A DNA stretch of 64,000 bases, from contig NZ_CP041360.1 of the NCBI RefSeq assembly GCF_006965485.1, forward strand, positions 3,224,001-3,288,000, written 5' to 3'. The position numbers and the translations under genes are program-made. The notes below the pieces were generated by a model that searched no databases, was not told where the DNA came from, and worked only from the letters and a program-made list of their open reading frames with translations. This DNA is from Spirosoma sp. KCTC 42546. Its GTDB lineage: Bacteria; Bacteroidota; Bacteroidia; Cytophagales; Spirosomataceae. Positions 62,496 through 64,000 of this stretch are shown here, piece after piece (the stretch's first letter is position 1; every line of letters starts with the position of its first letter).

Positions 62496-62640
62496 GATAT
62501 AAATAGGCAGGTATGTATTCGTATATAGCTATCAAAAACGTCATTCGTTGTTATTTGGTTGCCATTTATAGTCATTTATTGTCGTTAGCATAGTCGACTA
62601 CATCGAGAAATACACATCAAGCACGACCATTTAATGACAA

Positions 62641-63987
62641 TTAATCTGCCTGAAAGATCTTTTCTAAACATTTAACGGTGATCAAATACGTGGGTTTTAC
62701 GCCCAATGTGCCCAGGCTGCCCGATGCCAGCGTAGCCCCCGTAAGCAGTGGGTTGTCAGAGGCATAATAAGCATACCGAACCTTAATACTGGCCGGAACA
62801 CTCCCCCGTATTTTCGACTGTGCCTGAATTGCTTTCTGATAATGAGCACCTTCCATTTCCAGGCCAATGGCTTTCCAGGACGATTTGCAGAAGTAGTTAA
62901 GAACATCTTTGTTTTGCAGCGAGGTGCCCAGTACCGTAATCATAGCGCCTTCGTACACATCAATGCCATGTCCTTCAAAGTCCGCTTTGGTAAAATCGTT
63001 GTCGAGCGGATAATTGTCGGCTGTACCTTCAAAGATGTGTGCTGTTGGAATCATCAGGTCGCCTTTCTCGCCAGTCAGGATGCCTGCTTTCCCGATCACT
63101 GAAATCGACGCTACGTTCAGTGGAACCGTTTGCTCATTGTATTCGAAGGGTTTCAGCAACTCGTCCATTGTTTCAAACGCCTGCTCGCCAAAGGCGTAAT
63201 CCATGACCAGCAACAGAGGTTGAGTCGCCTGAATATGCGCTGGGTCATGAGCAATCTCGGCCGATAACTGGGTCGTATCCAGGCGAGCGGTGTCAATCAA
63301 TTGTACCAGCAGACTGGTGCCGGCCAGATCTTCCAGTACGTGCAAACCGTGTTCTGTTGCGTACTCCGTGACCCGTTGGCGTAGTTCCCGTTGGGCAGGT
63401 TGACTTAGTTTTAAGGCCAGGTCGTAGAGGTTATCCCAGGTGGTGGTGTCCACTAAGGCCGCAGGTGCGTACAGGCAATTCATTACACTGTGCGGGTTAG
63501 CACTGATAATATGAATCGGCCGATCCTGTAGGTTATGTTCCCAGATGTATTGTTTCAGGCGTGTAGCCCAGCGTTCGCCATATAGGTGCTGGCCAATGCG
63601 CTCACGGAGCATCGGCGTAAAATTGATTTCACGGCCTAGTTTTGGCTCACCAATTTCCTTAATCGACACGCTGCCTAAGCCGTATACAATCTGAAATAGT
63701 CCGTTGTTGGTCCCCGCGGTTTCCTCAAACCGACGATAGGCCTGCTGAGTTTCTTCAAAGGTTCGGCCTAGAATAGAACTTAGGTACATAAGTGCCAATT
63801 CGCGCTCGTCGTCATTGACGGTTCCCCCAGATTGTACGATGGCTTCCAGTTTCTCCCATTCCCGCGTTCGGCTGCCCCGTTCCTGAAAGGCATTTCGACG
63901 AATTTTATCGGCCTCCATGAACATAAACGTCAGGTGCGTTAGGATGTCATAGATTTCACTTCGGCCATTCGTTACCTCGATCACCAT
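62641..63987 (-). CDS. Nucleoside-phosphorylase-like protein, 5' end uncertain
   Basis: A protein of at least 448 residues with unknown family. The N-terminal third is helical and charged. The C-terminal part looks like a nucleoside phosphorylase/nucleosidase domain: SISVIGKAGIL, TAHIFEGTADNYPLDNDF, and GLEMEGAHYQKAI (EMEG, as in MTA/SAH nucleosidase and related enzymes) then YYASDNPLLTG (ASD, where the catalytic Asp lies). The catalytic residues are inferred by resemblance. The ATG at 63987 is followed upstream by open frame to the window end, so the true start may lie beyond 64000. Confidence 0.6.
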   Translation of the reverse strand: MVIEVTNGRSEIYDILTHLTFMFMEADKIRRNAFQERGSRTREWEKLEAIVQSGGTVNDDERELALMYLSSILGRTFEETQQAYRRFEETAGTNNGLFQIVYGLGSVSIKEIGEPKLGREINFTPMLRERIGQHLYGERWATRLKQYIWEHNLQDRPIHIISANPHSVMNCLYAPAALVDTTTWDNLYDLALKLSQPAQRELRQRVTEYATEHGLHVLEDLAGTSLLVQLIDTARLDTTQLSAEIAHDPAHIQATQPLLLVMDYAFGEQAFETMDELLKPFEYNEQTVPLNVASISVIGKAGILTGEKGDLMIPTAHIFEGTADNYPLDNDFTKADFEGHGIDVYEGAMITVLGTSLQNKDVLNYFCKSSWKAIGLEMEGAHYQKAIQAQSKIRGSVPASIKVRYAYYASDNPLLTGATLASGSLGTLGVKPTYLITVKCLEKIFQAD

Positions 63988-64000
63988 CTGTTCACTGTCG

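Noticed and set aside
1..64000. Prophage or defence island
   Set aside because: No phage structural genes, restriction enzymes or clustered defence genes are seen; apart from the 687-bp cassette at lepA the content is metabolic and transport genes.

Overview
The window looks like chromosomal DNA of a member of the Bacteroidota, most likely a Spirosoma-like Cytophagales bacterium. Four things point there. The genes lack Shine-Dalgarno leaders. Many are preceded by the Bacteroidota -7 promoter element TAnnTTTG. The families (M1 peptidase, LytTR membrane regulator, CHASE3 kinases, FUSC, SLC45-type sugar porter, MQO, DUF819, DUF2306) are typical of the group. Base composition is near 50 percent GC. 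I see no phage, transposase or CRISPR; almost everything is ordinary housekeeping and transport.

Layout. 1-4387: tail of an M1 aminopeptidase, a lipoprotein, and a sugar porter plus fructokinase unit. 4511-11804: a BamA/TamA-like barrel, a flotillin-like SPFH protein and a heterodimeric ABC exporter with one degenerate ATP site. 11810-15022: a GT-C-like membrane protein, a fatty acid hydroxylase family protein and a lipoprotein. 15099-18176: lepA, whose 3' end has been duplicated around a two-gene nucleotidyltransferase cassette, then an independently transcribed tRNA-like RNA. 18177-25549: Lrp regulator, hslV, a two-component pair, a PBP4-type peptidase, a beta-CASP nuclease and accA. 25739-30325: an operon of small membrane protein, M50 peptidase, ECF sigma factor and membrane protein, then a HAD hydrolase and a second M50 peptidase. 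30505-39777: exonuclease, S9 peptidase, FUSC transporter, ABC exporter, rpiB and a two-component pair whose kinase carries an ethylene-receptor-type sensor. 40015-42776: zwf, a cupin and pgl (oxidative pentose phosphate branch). 44061-50423: fumC, then a marR-tolC-emrA-emrB efflux operon. 51176-57157: DUF819 protein, a GH3 glycosidase with uxuA, and a divergent LacI regulator. 57302-64000: gamma-glutamyltransferase, membrane and LytTR proteins, mqo, and a nucleoside-phosphorylase-like protein that may run off the end.

The most unusual material is between genes. Many gaps hold a long inverted repeat, several perfect over 21 to 34 bp, built from short recurring words. Arms match within a locus while loci differ. 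One class, a three-hairpin element at 35562-35661 and 57168-57267, has compensatory base-pair changes between its two copies. A perfect 24-unit heptamer tract lies at 60724-60891. The lepA duplication, the tRNA-like RNA and the ethylene-receptor-like kinase are the best leads for follow-up.
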